The translations under genes and the position numbers were made by a program. A stretch of DNA of 35,666 bases from an uncultured Dialister sp. (lineage in GTDB: Bacteria > Bacillota > Negativicutes > Veillonellales > Dialisteraceae): positions 1-35,666 of the forward strand of contig CAKPUX010000020.1 of the NCBI GenBank assembly GCA_934193095.1, read 5' to 3'. A model generated the notes under the pieces. The model worked only from the letters and a program-made list of their open reading frames with translations. It did no database searches and was not told where the DNA came from. Numbering within the stretch: the stretch's first letter is position 1; each line of letters opens with the position of its first letter. Below, piece by piece: positions 1-6,734 of this stretch.

Positions 1-85
1 CTGCGATACGAGAATACCATCTTCTAAAAAAAGGCGGCGAAGCCGCCACGAGAGCCCTGAACCTTGAACCTTGAACCCTGAACCA
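1..85. repeat. Intergenic mosaic: F-end relic, C hairpin, GAACC heptads
   Basis: The first bases (cgatacgagaatacc) match the sequence just right of the F element near 5020-5035, so this is probably the tail of a mosaic cut by the window edge. It continues with a GGCGGCGAAGCCGCC palindrome (about 32-47) and a period-7 tract of ACCTTGA/ACCCTGA units (61-84). No gene is visible here. Confidence 0.7.
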
Positions 86-100
86 AATGAAAGCAAAGTA

Positions 101-147
101 AAAAGGGGCTGTGAAGAAATGAGGATTCATTTCTTCACAGCCCCTTT
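101..147 (-). terminator. Rho-independent terminator of the DUF4127 gene
   Basis: A near-perfect inverted repeat of about 21 bp (AAAAGGGGCTGTGAAGAAAT and its complement) lies directly beyond the stop codon on the minus strand. The minus-strand transcript ends the stem in CCCC followed by a T run. Confidence 0.85.
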
Positions 148-149
148 TC

Positions 150-1934
150 TTATTTATAAACGATGATGGTCGATACATCATCGCTGTCATTTTCGGAAGA
201 AGTGGTTTCCGGTGATGGCTGTTCCGGAGCGATCGCAGTGTCTGAGCTTCCGGCGGTTTTCGCTTTGACATCGGCTTTCTTTTTCGCAGCCTCCAAGGCA
301 GCTTTTTTCTTAGCCGCTTCCTCGGCAGCCTTCTTGGCTGCTTCTTCCGCGCGGCGCTGTTTCTCTGCAGCGGTCAGGTAGACGGTGTATTTCGGTGTGG
401 GCGAGACCATGGCATCGATCTCAAAGAGGCGTCCCCATGGGAAATCGGCGGAGATCGTCGCCGGGTCAAGTCCCATTTTCCGTTTGGCAAAGTCCTGCAC
501 CTCGGCGATCATTTCCTCTTTCATGGCCGGGGTGGGGATGTAATTCGTCCCTTCGAGCTCTGTCAGGCGGTTGATGTTCTTCCTGACGTTTGCCTGATAT
601 GCCCAGTTGTCGATGTATTGCTCGGTCAGCATATCACGGTGATCTGTCTCGCTCATGTCCGGCGCGAGGATGGCCTGAGCGATGGCATAGCCGATCGTGT
701 TGGAGGCTGTGTTCCATCCATTGTAGGCGGCGACCTTGTAGAGAAGATCATGCTGCTTCATGAGGCTCATGAGCGTATTGTCCGAGCCATTGGCGAAGTA
801 GACGTCCACCATGGAGACGGGAATGCCCTTATCGATGACGGCTTTCACCTGATTCATGAATTCCGTGGTGGAAGGCTTCATCATGCCGTAATTGGAAAAC
901 TGGCCGGACTCCCCTGTGGAGGAAAGGGGGGTATTCACGGCGAGTACGATGTTGGGGCGGCCTTTGGGATCCATGATGCCGCCGACGGCTTCTACATGCT
1001 CAGCGATGGTTTTTCCGATGGGCTGGCTTTCATAGCTTGGGACCGTATCCTCTGCGCGGCCTAAGGGATAGATGGAGGTGAAGCTCGGCGTGAGGTGATT
1101 CACGTCATTGTGATAGCGTGCGATGAGGAGCAGGGCAAGCTGGTCTGCTCCCGGGAAGGAGCCATAGACTTTGGGAGACAGCTTCGCACTTTCCTTTCCC
1201 AGATACCGTGCTTCCATGGCGGACTGGGAGTTCGTGCTGTTATCATCATGCCCCTCACAGAAATAGGCAAAGATGCCGCTCTTGGTATCTTTTAGGAGCA
1301 GGCGATTGATCGCATGGTTCTTTGTGCGGCGCTTGAACCAGTCCTGCAGATATTCGGACGGGATGGAGAGCTTCAGGGACAGCATTTCCGCCGCCTCATC
1401 CTTTGTGAGTGTGCCTAGATCCATCTTGTCCTGCAGGCCGGAGAGTACATAGAGGTCGTGACCATACTTGGCGTAGTAGTAGGGCTCGACACCGCTGTTT
1501 GAAGCATACGGCGTTCTCATGATGGTGCCGAAAGCATAGATCGGCACATTCGGATACATGCGGTGAAGCCGCTGGATACGGTTTTCCCGTGCCATCAGCG
1601 TATCGAGCGATTCGTTGTGCTTTCTGGAGTCGACAAGACCGCCGTAGATGATGGTGTCCGTAGAAATCACCGCCGCATCGGCCTCTCTCATGTGCTGCTC
1701 GACCCAGCGCCAGACCTGATCAGGGCTGCCCTGATAATTCTTCCCGGAAAGATAGCCTTTCGGCGGCGTCAGCACCGTGTAGCCGGCCTTTTCTGCGGTG
1801 GAAACCGTGTAGTCAAGAGAGACGGGACGGTCATCCTGCGGTACAAGCAGGATGGTGCGCGCATCGATCGAAGCGAGTCCGCCTGCGATCAGGAATGCCA
1901 TAGCCAGCGCGCCGATTCTTTTATGATAGTGCAA
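150..1934 (-). CDS. DUF4127 family protein with signal peptide
   Basis: The 594-aa product resembles the DUF4127 family, whose function is not established. Directly after the signal region comes RTILLVPQDDRPVSLDY, the family's usual opening, and the body has blocks such as STDTIIYGGLVDSR, YAFGTIMRTP and VDVYFANGSDN. I chose a TTG start at 1934 because GGGGG lies 8-9 bases upstream and it gives a compact signal peptide (HYHKRIGALAMAFLIAGGLASIDA). An ATG at 2006 is in frame, but its extra 24 residues are Arg/Phe-rich, have no ribosome binding site and resemble intergenic repeat. The last ~70 residues are an Ala/Lys/Glu-rich probable coiled coil followed by a Ser/Glu/Asp-rich tail. Export to the envelope is inferred. 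The family call is fairly sure; the role is unknown. Confidence 0.8.
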   Translation of the reverse strand: MHYHKRIGALAMAFLIAGGLASIDARTILLVPQDDRPVSLDYTVSTAEKAGYTVLTPPKGYLSGKNYQGSPDQVWRWVEQHMREADAAVISTDTIIYGGLVDSRKHNESLDTLMARENRIQRLHRMYPNVPIYAFGTIMRTPYASNSGVEPYYYAKYGHDLYVLSGLQDKMDLGTLTKDEAAEMLSLKLSIPSEYLQDWFKRRTKNHAINRLLLKDTKSGIFAYFCEGHDDNSTNSQSAMEARYLGKESAKLSPKVYGSFPGADQLALLLIARYHNDVNHLTPSFTSIYPLGRAEDTVPSYESQPIGKTIAEHVEAVGGIMDPKGRPNIVLAVNTPLSSTGESGQFSNYGMMKPSTTEFMNQVKAVIDKGIPVSMVDVYFANGSDNTLMSLMKQHDLLYKVAAYNGWNTASNTIGYAIAQAILAPDMSETDHRDMLTEQYIDNWAYQANVRKNINRLTELEGTNYIPTPAMKEEMIAEVQDFAKRKMGLDPATISADFPWGRLFEIDAMVSPTPKYTVYLTAAEKQRRAEEAAKKAAEEAAKKKAALEAAKKKADVKAKTAGSSDTAIAPEQPSPETTSSENDSDDVSTIIVYK

Positions 1935-2056
1935 TGGAAAGCCCCCGTTTGAGAATGAGAAATGAAAAACAGAGAAGCGGCGCGTCAAAGCATGAAAGCG
2001 CCGCATGACAGATCATTCAACGCGGTAGAAGAAACGCTACTGCGTGACATATTTAT

Positions 2057-2074
2057 ATGGTATTATTATACCAT
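2057..2074. promoter_or_regulatory. Palindromic AT-rich site between divergent genes
   Basis: ATGGTATTATTATACCAT is a perfect dyad of 7+7 bases around TATT, placed between the DUF4127 gene and the divergent small gene at 2213. It contains -10-like hexamers on both strands (TATTAT on plus, TATAAT on minus). Convincing -35 boxes are missing. It could be an operator over divergent promoters or simply a small hairpin. Confidence 0.35.
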
Positions 2075-2212
2075 GAATGAAAAAGGTACGCAGGCGTGAC
2101 CAGCGAGAAATGAATATATGGCGGTGGTCTATACATCGGATACGCTCTGCCCTCTTTTTTCGCTCCCAAAGGAAAGTAAAAATGAAGGTCTATGAATATA
2201 AGGAGATACATT

Positions 2213-2761
2213 GTGGCAAAATATCAATTTGATGAGCTGGTCAAGGCGGCCGGATCTGGTGAAGGTATCTATGATCAGCTGAAGAAGAAGGAGATCAGCG
2301 AGAAGGAAGCCATTGAGGACATCCTGCAGGGGAGCTTCCGCTTCTCCATCACCGATGGCTATCTCGTAGAAAAGGGCGGGCAGTTTGACTACGCTTTTGA
2401 TTTTGGAAATGGGGTCTGCGTGCGCTATGACTGGCGAAGCGGCGTCCCTGTCAAGAAGGAGGCGGTGCTGTCACGGGACGTGATGGAGACTTTCGCGAAG
2501 GAAATCGCGTTTCTTTACCAGCTTCCGCAGAAGCAGTTTGTGACTGACACGAAGTCGACGACCGTCCAGACGAATGCGTATGAAAGAGAGAAGTATGGTC
2601 CCATCAAGCGCCTCACCCGTGCGGAGCTTAGATTCGGTGATAAATTCTTCCGTTGGGTACCGGAAGAGGATGAAGACCGGCCGTTTAAGGAATTGTATGC
2701 AGCATTGTGTACACTCAGGAAAACGGTCGATGAATCTATTGGAGTGACTGGTGACTGGTGA
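2213..2761 (+). CDS. Hypothetical protein, 182 aa
   Basis: I do not recognise this family. The product is soluble-looking, charged and lacks a signal peptide or membrane segment; a Trp/Tyr/Phe-rich middle (FDYAFDFGNGVCVRYDW) suggests a small beta-rich fold. An ATG at 2192 is in frame, but the AAGGAG site (2200-2205) lies after it and 7 bases before a GTG at 2213, so GTG is the likely start. The C-terminus reads into the heptanucleotide repeat: the codons GTG ACT GGT GAC TGG TGA are the repeat itself, so the stop lies in its third unit and the last residues may be recent additions. The codon pattern matches neighbouring genes, so it is probably a real gene. Confidence 0.65.
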   Translation: MAKYQFDELVKAAGSGEGIYDQLKKKEISEKEAIEDILQGSFRFSITDGYLVEKGGQFDYAFDFGNGVCVRYDWRSGVPVKKEAVLSRDVMETFAKEIAFLYQLPQKQFVTDTKSTTVQTNAYEREKYGPIKRLTRAELRFGDKFFRWVPEEDEDRPFKELYAALCTLRKTVDESIGVTGDW

Positions 2762-2765
2762 CTGG
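2745..2765. repeat. Heptanucleotide repeat TGACTGG x3
   Basis: Three exact TGACTGG units (2745, 2752, 2759) overlap the 3' end of the preceding gene, whose TGA stop is the start of the third unit. Confidence 0.9.
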
Positions 2766-3170
2766 TATTGCGTTTTCATATGAACTGGGGATAAGCGGCT
2801 TCTCTCTTCTAGTGAGACGTGAGGAGTGAAGGTGCGACGCAGTAAAAGCGCCGCAGAGATTTTGATGAGGGGCTTGGCGACACGAGAAGTACGGAGGCTA
2901 ATCCCTAGTAGCTAGTCCCTAGTCACTAGCTACTAGTCACTTTATTCCCTAGACCACTCGCCTAGAATGGTGTACAATAGGGGCGTTGCTTATGAAAAAT
3001 CTGCGGTCATTCCAAGAAAATTGCCTGTGGATCTTTTGATTCATTAGAAACAAAAAGGGGAATGAGAATAGCGGCGGCTCCGCTGCCGATCAAAGATGGG
3101 CGATGCCCGAGGGGAAAATAGGGCAAAGGCTGACATCTGCTATCTCTCGATCCCTGTTATCTGCTCACTT
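2766..3170. repeat. Intergenic mosaic upstream of lepB
   Basis: This gap holds a degraded E hairpin (gcgacgc...gcgccgc, about 2844-2865), a heptad tract of TCCCTAG/TCACTAG units (2899-2943), a TACAAT box at 2973-2978 with TAGACC 17 bases upstream (possible lepB promoter), a C-type GCGGCGGCTCCGCTGCC stretch (about 3072-3088) and an H motif gggcgatgcccg (about 3099-3110). No coding region is supported. Confidence 0.6.
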
Positions 3171-3196
3171 ATAATAAGGAGACATAATAAGGAGAC
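3171..3196 (+). promoter_or_regulatory. Duplicated ribosome binding site before lepB
   Basis: The 13-mer ATAATAAGGAGAC occurs twice in direct tandem (3171-3183 and 3184-3196), placing two AGGAG sites before the lepB ATG at 3205. The second is at normal spacing (10 bases); the first is too far to act on this ATG. Confidence 0.8.
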
Positions 3197-3204
3197 ATAC
3201 ATTC

Positions 3205-3759
3205 ATGCACGAACTTTTTGACTGGATTTATTCCATCGTCGTGGCGCTTTTCATCGCCATGATCATTCATATTTTCCTCTTCGTCCCGACGAAGGTATCG
3301 GGGCAGTCGATGTACCCGACGCTGAATAATGGCGAATACCTCATCGTATCGAAGATCAGCCACGTTTTCCGCGAGACGCCGGAGTATGGGGATATCGTCA
3401 TCATCGACAGCCGTACGCATCGCGAACGCTCCTGGATGGATGATCTGGAAGAACCGATGAAGAACTACATCGCCATCTTTGATCGCTCGAGCCGTGAGCA
3501 CAACGTCTGGGTGAAGCGCGTCATCGGCAAGGGCGGTGACACGCTGGCATTCAAGGAAGGCCATGTATGGCGCAATGGCGAGAAGCTGGAAGAACCATAC
3601 ATCAATGAACCGATGGAATTCTCTATGGACGGCTCCTATACAGTGCCGGAAGGTACGGTCTTCGTCATGGGAGACAACCGGAACCACAGCTCGGACAGCC
3701 GCTTCATCGGACCCGTACCTGTGGATCATGTCCTCGGTAAGGTTGCGATCCAGTTTTGA
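3205..3759 (+). CDS. lepB: Signal peptidase I
   Basis: This membrane-bound serine protease removes signal peptides from exported preproteins. The 184-aa product has one N-terminal membrane anchor (about residues 7-28) followed by box B, SGQSMYP, with the nucleophile Ser35. The general base is Lys104 in VWVKRVIGKGGD, and box E is GDNRNHSSDSR near residue 155. This is the short single-anchor form usual in Firmicutes. The ATG is set by the downstream copy of a duplicated AAGGAG. It appears monocistronic, with a terminator directly after the stop. An insert of about 25 residues between Ser and Lys (SWMDDLEEPMKNYIAIF) is longer than in minimal SipS-type enzymes but usual for the family. Confidence 0.96.
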   Translation: MHELFDWIYSIVVALFIAMIIHIFLFVPTKVSGQSMYPTLNNGEYLIVSKISHVFRETPEYGDIVIIDSRTHRERSWMDDLEEPMKNYIAIFDRSSREHNVWVKRVIGKGGDTLAFKEGHVWRNGEKLEEPYINEPMEFSMDGSYTVPEGTVFVMGDNRNHSSDSRFIGPVPVDHVLGKVAIQF

Positions 3760-3774
3760 TTGGTATTCTTTGGA

Positions 3775-3804
3775 AACCGCTCTCTGAAAAGAGGGCGGTT
3801 TTAT
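3775..3804 (+). terminator. Terminator after lepB
   Basis: AACCGCTCTCT and AGAGGGCGGTT form a stem with one offset base pair around a GAAA-type loop, followed by TTATT, 15 bases after the lepB stop. Confidence 0.8.
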
Positions 3805-3840
3805 TGTGGGCGGGCGCCGTCCTCTATCCTTCCTGTTCCA

Positions 3841-4004
3841 TTGGGAAAAGCTGATTCAATCGCAGAGTCAGATTCTACAAGAATTTTTATACATAGCTTC
3901 GTCATAACCTTCCTTAAATAGCTCGCTATTCGCGTCAAGTTATTCCTTGCTATGCGTAAAAATCCAAGAGAAAATCTGACAACGATTTAATCAGTGTTTC
4001 CCTA
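3841..4004 (-). mobile_element. MITE-like element, full-length copy 1
   Basis: This ~164 bp element has terminal inverted repeats (gggaaaagctgattcaatcg ... cgatttaatcagtgtttccc) and near-palindromic subterminal regions. Its 39-base core (3896-3934) matches the complement of 27869-27907 with about one mismatch, so it is the same family in the opposite orientation. It encodes no transposase and could only move in trans. The right end reads CCCTA; the left end reads TTGGG instead of TAGGG. Confidence 0.8.
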
Positions 4005-4096
4005 GCGGGTATAGGGAGATACATGGGAAGGAGGTTCCGCACGGTAAAGAGGGAGTCGAAGGATCTATTTCGTGAAACGCGTTTTCAAATTTCACT

Positions 4097-4165
4097 GAAT
4101 GAAAACATGAAATCTGTATGAATGAAAACTCGAAATCTTACGGAATGGAAATTCAAAATCTCACT
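4097..4165. repeat. 23-bp tandem repeat, three units
   Basis: Three 23-base imperfect units begin GAATGAAAAC (4097-4119), GAATGAAAAC (4120-4142) and GAATGGAAAT (4143-4165). Partial units lie on both sides (…AAATTTCACT before, GAATG after). The tract sits about 45 bases upstream of the probable yhcH promoter and is unrelated to the other repeat modules of the window. Confidence 0.8.
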
Positions 4166-4208
4166 GAATGAGCGTTGGAAACATCGATTTTATCAAGAAA
4201 AATGACTG

Positions 4209-4238
4209 TTGGCATATGAAAGAAGAAAAGAGTAAAAT
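4209..4238 (+). promoter_or_regulatory. Probable promoter of the YhcH-family gene
   Basis: TTGGCA (4209-4214), an 18-base spacer and TAAAAT (4233-4238) lie 115 bases upstream of the ATG in a very A-rich stretch. Confidence 0.5.
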
Positions 4239-4353
4239 ATATGCTATAGGGGCGGAAAAAAGAAAAGAAAAAGTGCATGTTTTCTGAACGCGAGATATGC
4301 ATGTAGTGAGCCGCTCACAGCGAACATTAACAAATAAGAAAAGGAGAAACACT

Positions 4354-4833
4354 ATGATTACCGGAGATATCAAACATTTAGAAAACTACAAAAAACAGCT
4401 GCCGACATTCATCTACGAGTGCCTGAAAGAAGTCGCGGCATTCGATTTCACTGCGGTGCCTGACGGAAAGTACAAGATCAATGGCTGCGACATGGGCGTA
4501 GAGTCGCCTGCGACCGAGCCGGCGGCGGATAGAAAGCTTGAAGGTCACAAGAAAATGATCGACATCCAGTACGAAGTGGAAGGTGAAGAAGAATGGCTCG
4601 GCGTGGAGACGATTTTCGAAGCGGGAGAATGCATCGAGAGCCATCCGGAGCGTGACCTCTATTTCTATGAGTCTTCGCCCAAAGGCGAATCGAAGGTGTA
4701 CTTTGAGACAGGCCGTTTCGCAGTCTTCTTCCCAGAAGACCTTCATCGCCCGCTCTGCCAGGGAGAGAGCGGCAGCTGCCAGCTCCGCAAGGCCGTCGTG
4801 AAGGTGCCGGTGGAGTTGGTGACTGGGGACTAG
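4354..4833 (+). CDS. YhcH/YjgK/YiaL (DUF386) family protein
   Basis: The 159-aa product matches the YhcH/YjgK/YiaL family, cupin-like cytosolic proteins tied to sugar catabolism (the sialic-acid branch includes an anomerase). Family hallmarks visible are the N-terminal MITGDIKHLENY, the metal-site region LEGHKKMIDIQYEVEGEE and the C-terminal FFPEDLHRPLC. The start is set by AAGGAG 9 bases upstream. The ATG at 4297 is in frame but lacks a ribosome binding site. No sialic acid or other sugar genes are adjacent, so the substrate cannot be inferred. The last residues (ELVTGD) and the TAG stop (4831-4833) are encoded by heptanucleotide repeat, so the natural C-terminus may have been slightly longer or shorter. 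Confidence 0.88.
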   Translation: MITGDIKHLENYKKQLPTFIYECLKEVAAFDFTAVPDGKYKINGCDMGVESPATEPAADRKLEGHKKMIDIQYEVEGEEEWLGVETIFEAGECIESHPERDLYFYESSPKGESKVYFETGRFAVFFPEDLHRPLCQGESGSCQLRKAVVKVPVELVTGD

Positions 4834-4861
4834 TGACTGGTGACGGCAGCTACTCTTGCGC

Positions 4862-5020
4862 TGTCATCCCGACCGAAGTGGAGGGATCTTTCTTGCAGAC
4901 CGGTCAACATCGAGTGCGGGATAGCCGCGAAATAGAGCACCCAGGCGTACTTTTCTGCATGGCAAATGACTGCTGATTACCGCAGAGCAAGAAAGATTTC
5001 TCGACTACGCTCGAAATGAC
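4862..5020. repeat. F element, 159 bp, inverted ends
   Basis: The left end is tgtcatcccgaccgaagtgg and the right end is tctcgactacgctcgaaatgac. With the inner ctttcttgcag/gcaagaaag they form inverted arms of about 33 bases. A sequence of identical length, with the same arms and a related interior, occurs at 12844-13002. Confidence 0.8.
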
Positions 5021-5040
5021 GATACGAGAATCCCATTATC

Positions 5041-5089
5041 TAAGGAAACGCTGATTAAATCTGACAACGATTGAATCAGTGTTTCCCTA
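5041..5089. mobile_element. 49-bp internally deleted MITE derivative
   Basis: It begins TAAGGAAACGCTGATTAAAT and ends GATTGAATCAGTGTTTCCCTA, so only the two terminal inverted repeats of the 165-bp family remain, with TA at both ends. Confidence 0.8.
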
Positions 5090-5139
5090 AAATTGCGGCG
5101 AAGCCGCCACCTTTATTCCTAATTTCTCATTCAAGCGAA

Positions 5140-5198
5140 GCTTTCAAACGGAATCAAAGGGCAGCACGTCCCCGGGGTTAACCCTGAAGTTTGAAAGC
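5140..5198. repeat. G element, palindromic ends
   Basis: GCTTTCAAAC (5140-5149) and GTTTGAAAGC (5189-5198) enclose a core with a GTCCCCGGGG hairpin and GTTAACCCTGAA. Related copies are at 12712-12776 and 17887-17946, with partial ones at 13084-13135, 19391-19436, 24419-24466, 27705-27750 and 32146-32192. Confidence 0.8.
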
Positions 5199-5438
5199 AG
5201 GGATTAGGGATTAGTGGCTAGGGATTAGGCGCTTTGAGTGACTGGTAACTAGTGACTCGTGACTTGAATACGACTTTCGGGCATCGCTCTATTTATATTT
5301 CGCGGCGCTTCCATAGTATTATGCGCCGCACCATCCCTGTTGAACCTCTTGAACCTATAGAACCTGCGGAACATCTTTCGCACGCAATCAAGGGACAAAA
5401 CGTCCCCGGGGTTAACACTGAATCTTTCAATCCCCTTC

Positions 5439-5467
5439 TTGACTTACAGTCAACTTTTTGCTATTAT
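5439..5467 (+). promoter_or_regulatory. Promoter of the RND operon
   Basis: TTGACT (5439-5444), a 17-base spacer and TATTAT (5462-5467) lie 71 bases before the adaptor start. This is close to the housekeeping consensus. Confidence 0.75.
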
Positions 5468-5538
5468 ATTCTATATTCGATTACTAGCGATTTCTACAGT
5501 ATCGCACGATGAAGGCGATATGTGTAAGGGGGCAGAGT

Positions 5539-6723
5539 ATGAAGTATAAAAAGTTTTTAGCAGCTGCCATGGCGGCAGGCTTTTTGCTTTCTGCCGGCAT
5601 GATGACCGGCGGATGCGGGTCAGCCAAACAGCAGCAGGGGCAGCAGCAGGCGATGAAGGTCACGACTTTCAAACCGTTCAAGTCGGACACGCCGATCCAG
5701 AGAGAGTATGCCGGCTCCATCATGGCCTTGCAGGAAGTGCCGGTTCGCTCGAAAGTATCCGGTACAGTCATGGAAAAATACGTCAAAGGCGGTGACCATG
5801 TCACAGAAGGGCAGCCGCTCTTCCGCCTCGATACACGCACCTATTCCTCCTCTCTGGCTGCGGCACAGGCGCAGGTCGCACAGGCTTCGGCTACCTATGA
5901 AAATGCGAAGCGCGATCTGGCCCGCTATGAGCAGCTGATTGCGACGGGGGCGATTTCCCGTCAGGCCTATGATGCACAGAAGGCAGCGACAGAGTCCTAT
6001 CAGGCCGTCGTCGAAGCAGCCCAGTCGCAGGCAGCGATCGCATCGGATAATCTCTCCGATACCATCGTGACAGCTCCTTTCACCGGGACGCTCTCCATGG
6101 ATGATGTGAATATCGGCACCTTCGCTTCGGCAGGACAGACGCCGCTCGTCACGATTTCCTCGGCAGATCCGCTGTATGTTCAGTTTGATATGTCGGAGAG
6201 CGAATACCTTTCGCTCACCAAGAATAAGAGTGGCACGGAGACGCTCGGGGATACCCTGAAGCTTCGCCTTGCTGATGGCTCCATTTATCAGGAGACCGGC
6301 AAGATTGTCCAGATTAATCCGGGGCTGACCGGCGGGCAGCTGACCATGAAGGCAGCCTATGCAAATCCGGATAACCTACTCGTACCGGGGATGTATGCGA
6401 CTGTTGTTTCTGATGCAGAAATCGCCAAGGGCAGCATTTTGGTACCGACCAAGGCACTAGTACAGCTCCTGAACCGCGATATGCTTGATGTCGTCGTCGA
6501 TGGCAAGGTCCAGCAGAAGGCAGTCAAACTCGGTGCGACCTATGGCATCTATACCATCATTGAAAGCGGCATCGATGAAAATGATGAGATCATCGTCGAA
6601 GGCCAGAATAAAGTCCGTGTCGGACAGGCAGTCGCTCCGGAAGAAACCACACGCGAGGCCTTGGAACAGGCGGCGATCAAGGCCGTTTCTGCGCAGCATG
6701 GCACGACAGATGCTAAGAAATAA
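5539..6723 (+). CDS. RND efflux periplasmic adaptor (membrane fusion) lipoprotein
   Basis: This is the AcrA/MexA-type adaptor that links an inner-membrane RND pump to an outer-membrane channel. The 394-aa product begins with a lipoprotein signal ending in the lipobox MTGGC (Cys26), then a poly-Gln linker. The lipoyl half-motifs are VPVRSKVSGTVMEKYVKGGDHVTEGQPLFRLD and later SDNLSDTIVTAPFTGTL, split by a hairpin of two helices rich in Ala/Gln. A beta-barrel domain follows (DPLYVQFDMSESEY, LVPGMYATVV). I chose 5539 over the in-frame ATG at 5509 because GGGGGCAG precedes it at good spacing and it gives a clean signal peptide. The pump gene starts 11 bases after the stop. No TetR/MarR regulator and no outer-membrane factor gene is in the window. 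Confidence 0.95.
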   Translation: MKYKKFLAAAMAAGFLLSAGMMTGGCGSAKQQQGQQQAMKVTTFKPFKSDTPIQREYAGSIMALQEVPVRSKVSGTVMEKYVKGGDHVTEGQPLFRLDTRTYSSSLAAAQAQVAQASATYENAKRDLARYEQLIATGAISRQAYDAQKAATESYQAVVEAAQSQAAIASDNLSDTIVTAPFTGTLSMDDVNIGTFASAGQTPLVTISSADPLYVQFDMSESEYLSLTKNKSGTETLGDTLKLRLADGSIYQETGKIVQINPGLTGGQLTMKAAYANPDNLLVPGMYATVVSDAEIAKGSILVPTKALVQLLNRDMLDVVVDGKVQQKAVKLGATYGIYTIIESGIDENDEIIVEGQNKVRVGQAVAPEETTREALEQAAIKAVSAQHGTTDAKK

Positions 6724-6734
6724 GGGGAGGAGCT

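Larger units (their letters stand above)
4820..5434. repeat. Large intergenic mosaic A-F-(mini-MITE)-C-D-G-A-H-E-B-G
   Basis: In order: heptads (4820-4844), F element (4862-5020), 49-bp MITE derivative (5041-5089), C palindrome (about 5095-5110), D stretch (5114-5135), G palindrome (5140-5198), heptads (5199-5264), H motif (gactttcgggcatcgc), E hairpin (GCGGCGC 5302-5308 / GCGCCGC 5323-5329), B nonamers GAACCTNNN (5342-5370) and a second G core (about 5385-5432). No gene is supported in these ~600 bases. The reading frame running through it is only repeat translation (EPLEPIEPAE). Confidence 0.85.

Noticed and set aside
5252..5512. Open frame giving an EPLEPIEPAE-type peptide (similar pieces at 17500-17736, 24305-24517, 24731-25483)
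   Set aside because: The Glu-Pro repeats are just translation of GAACC nonamers in the B module, occur on either strand and lack consistent start sites.
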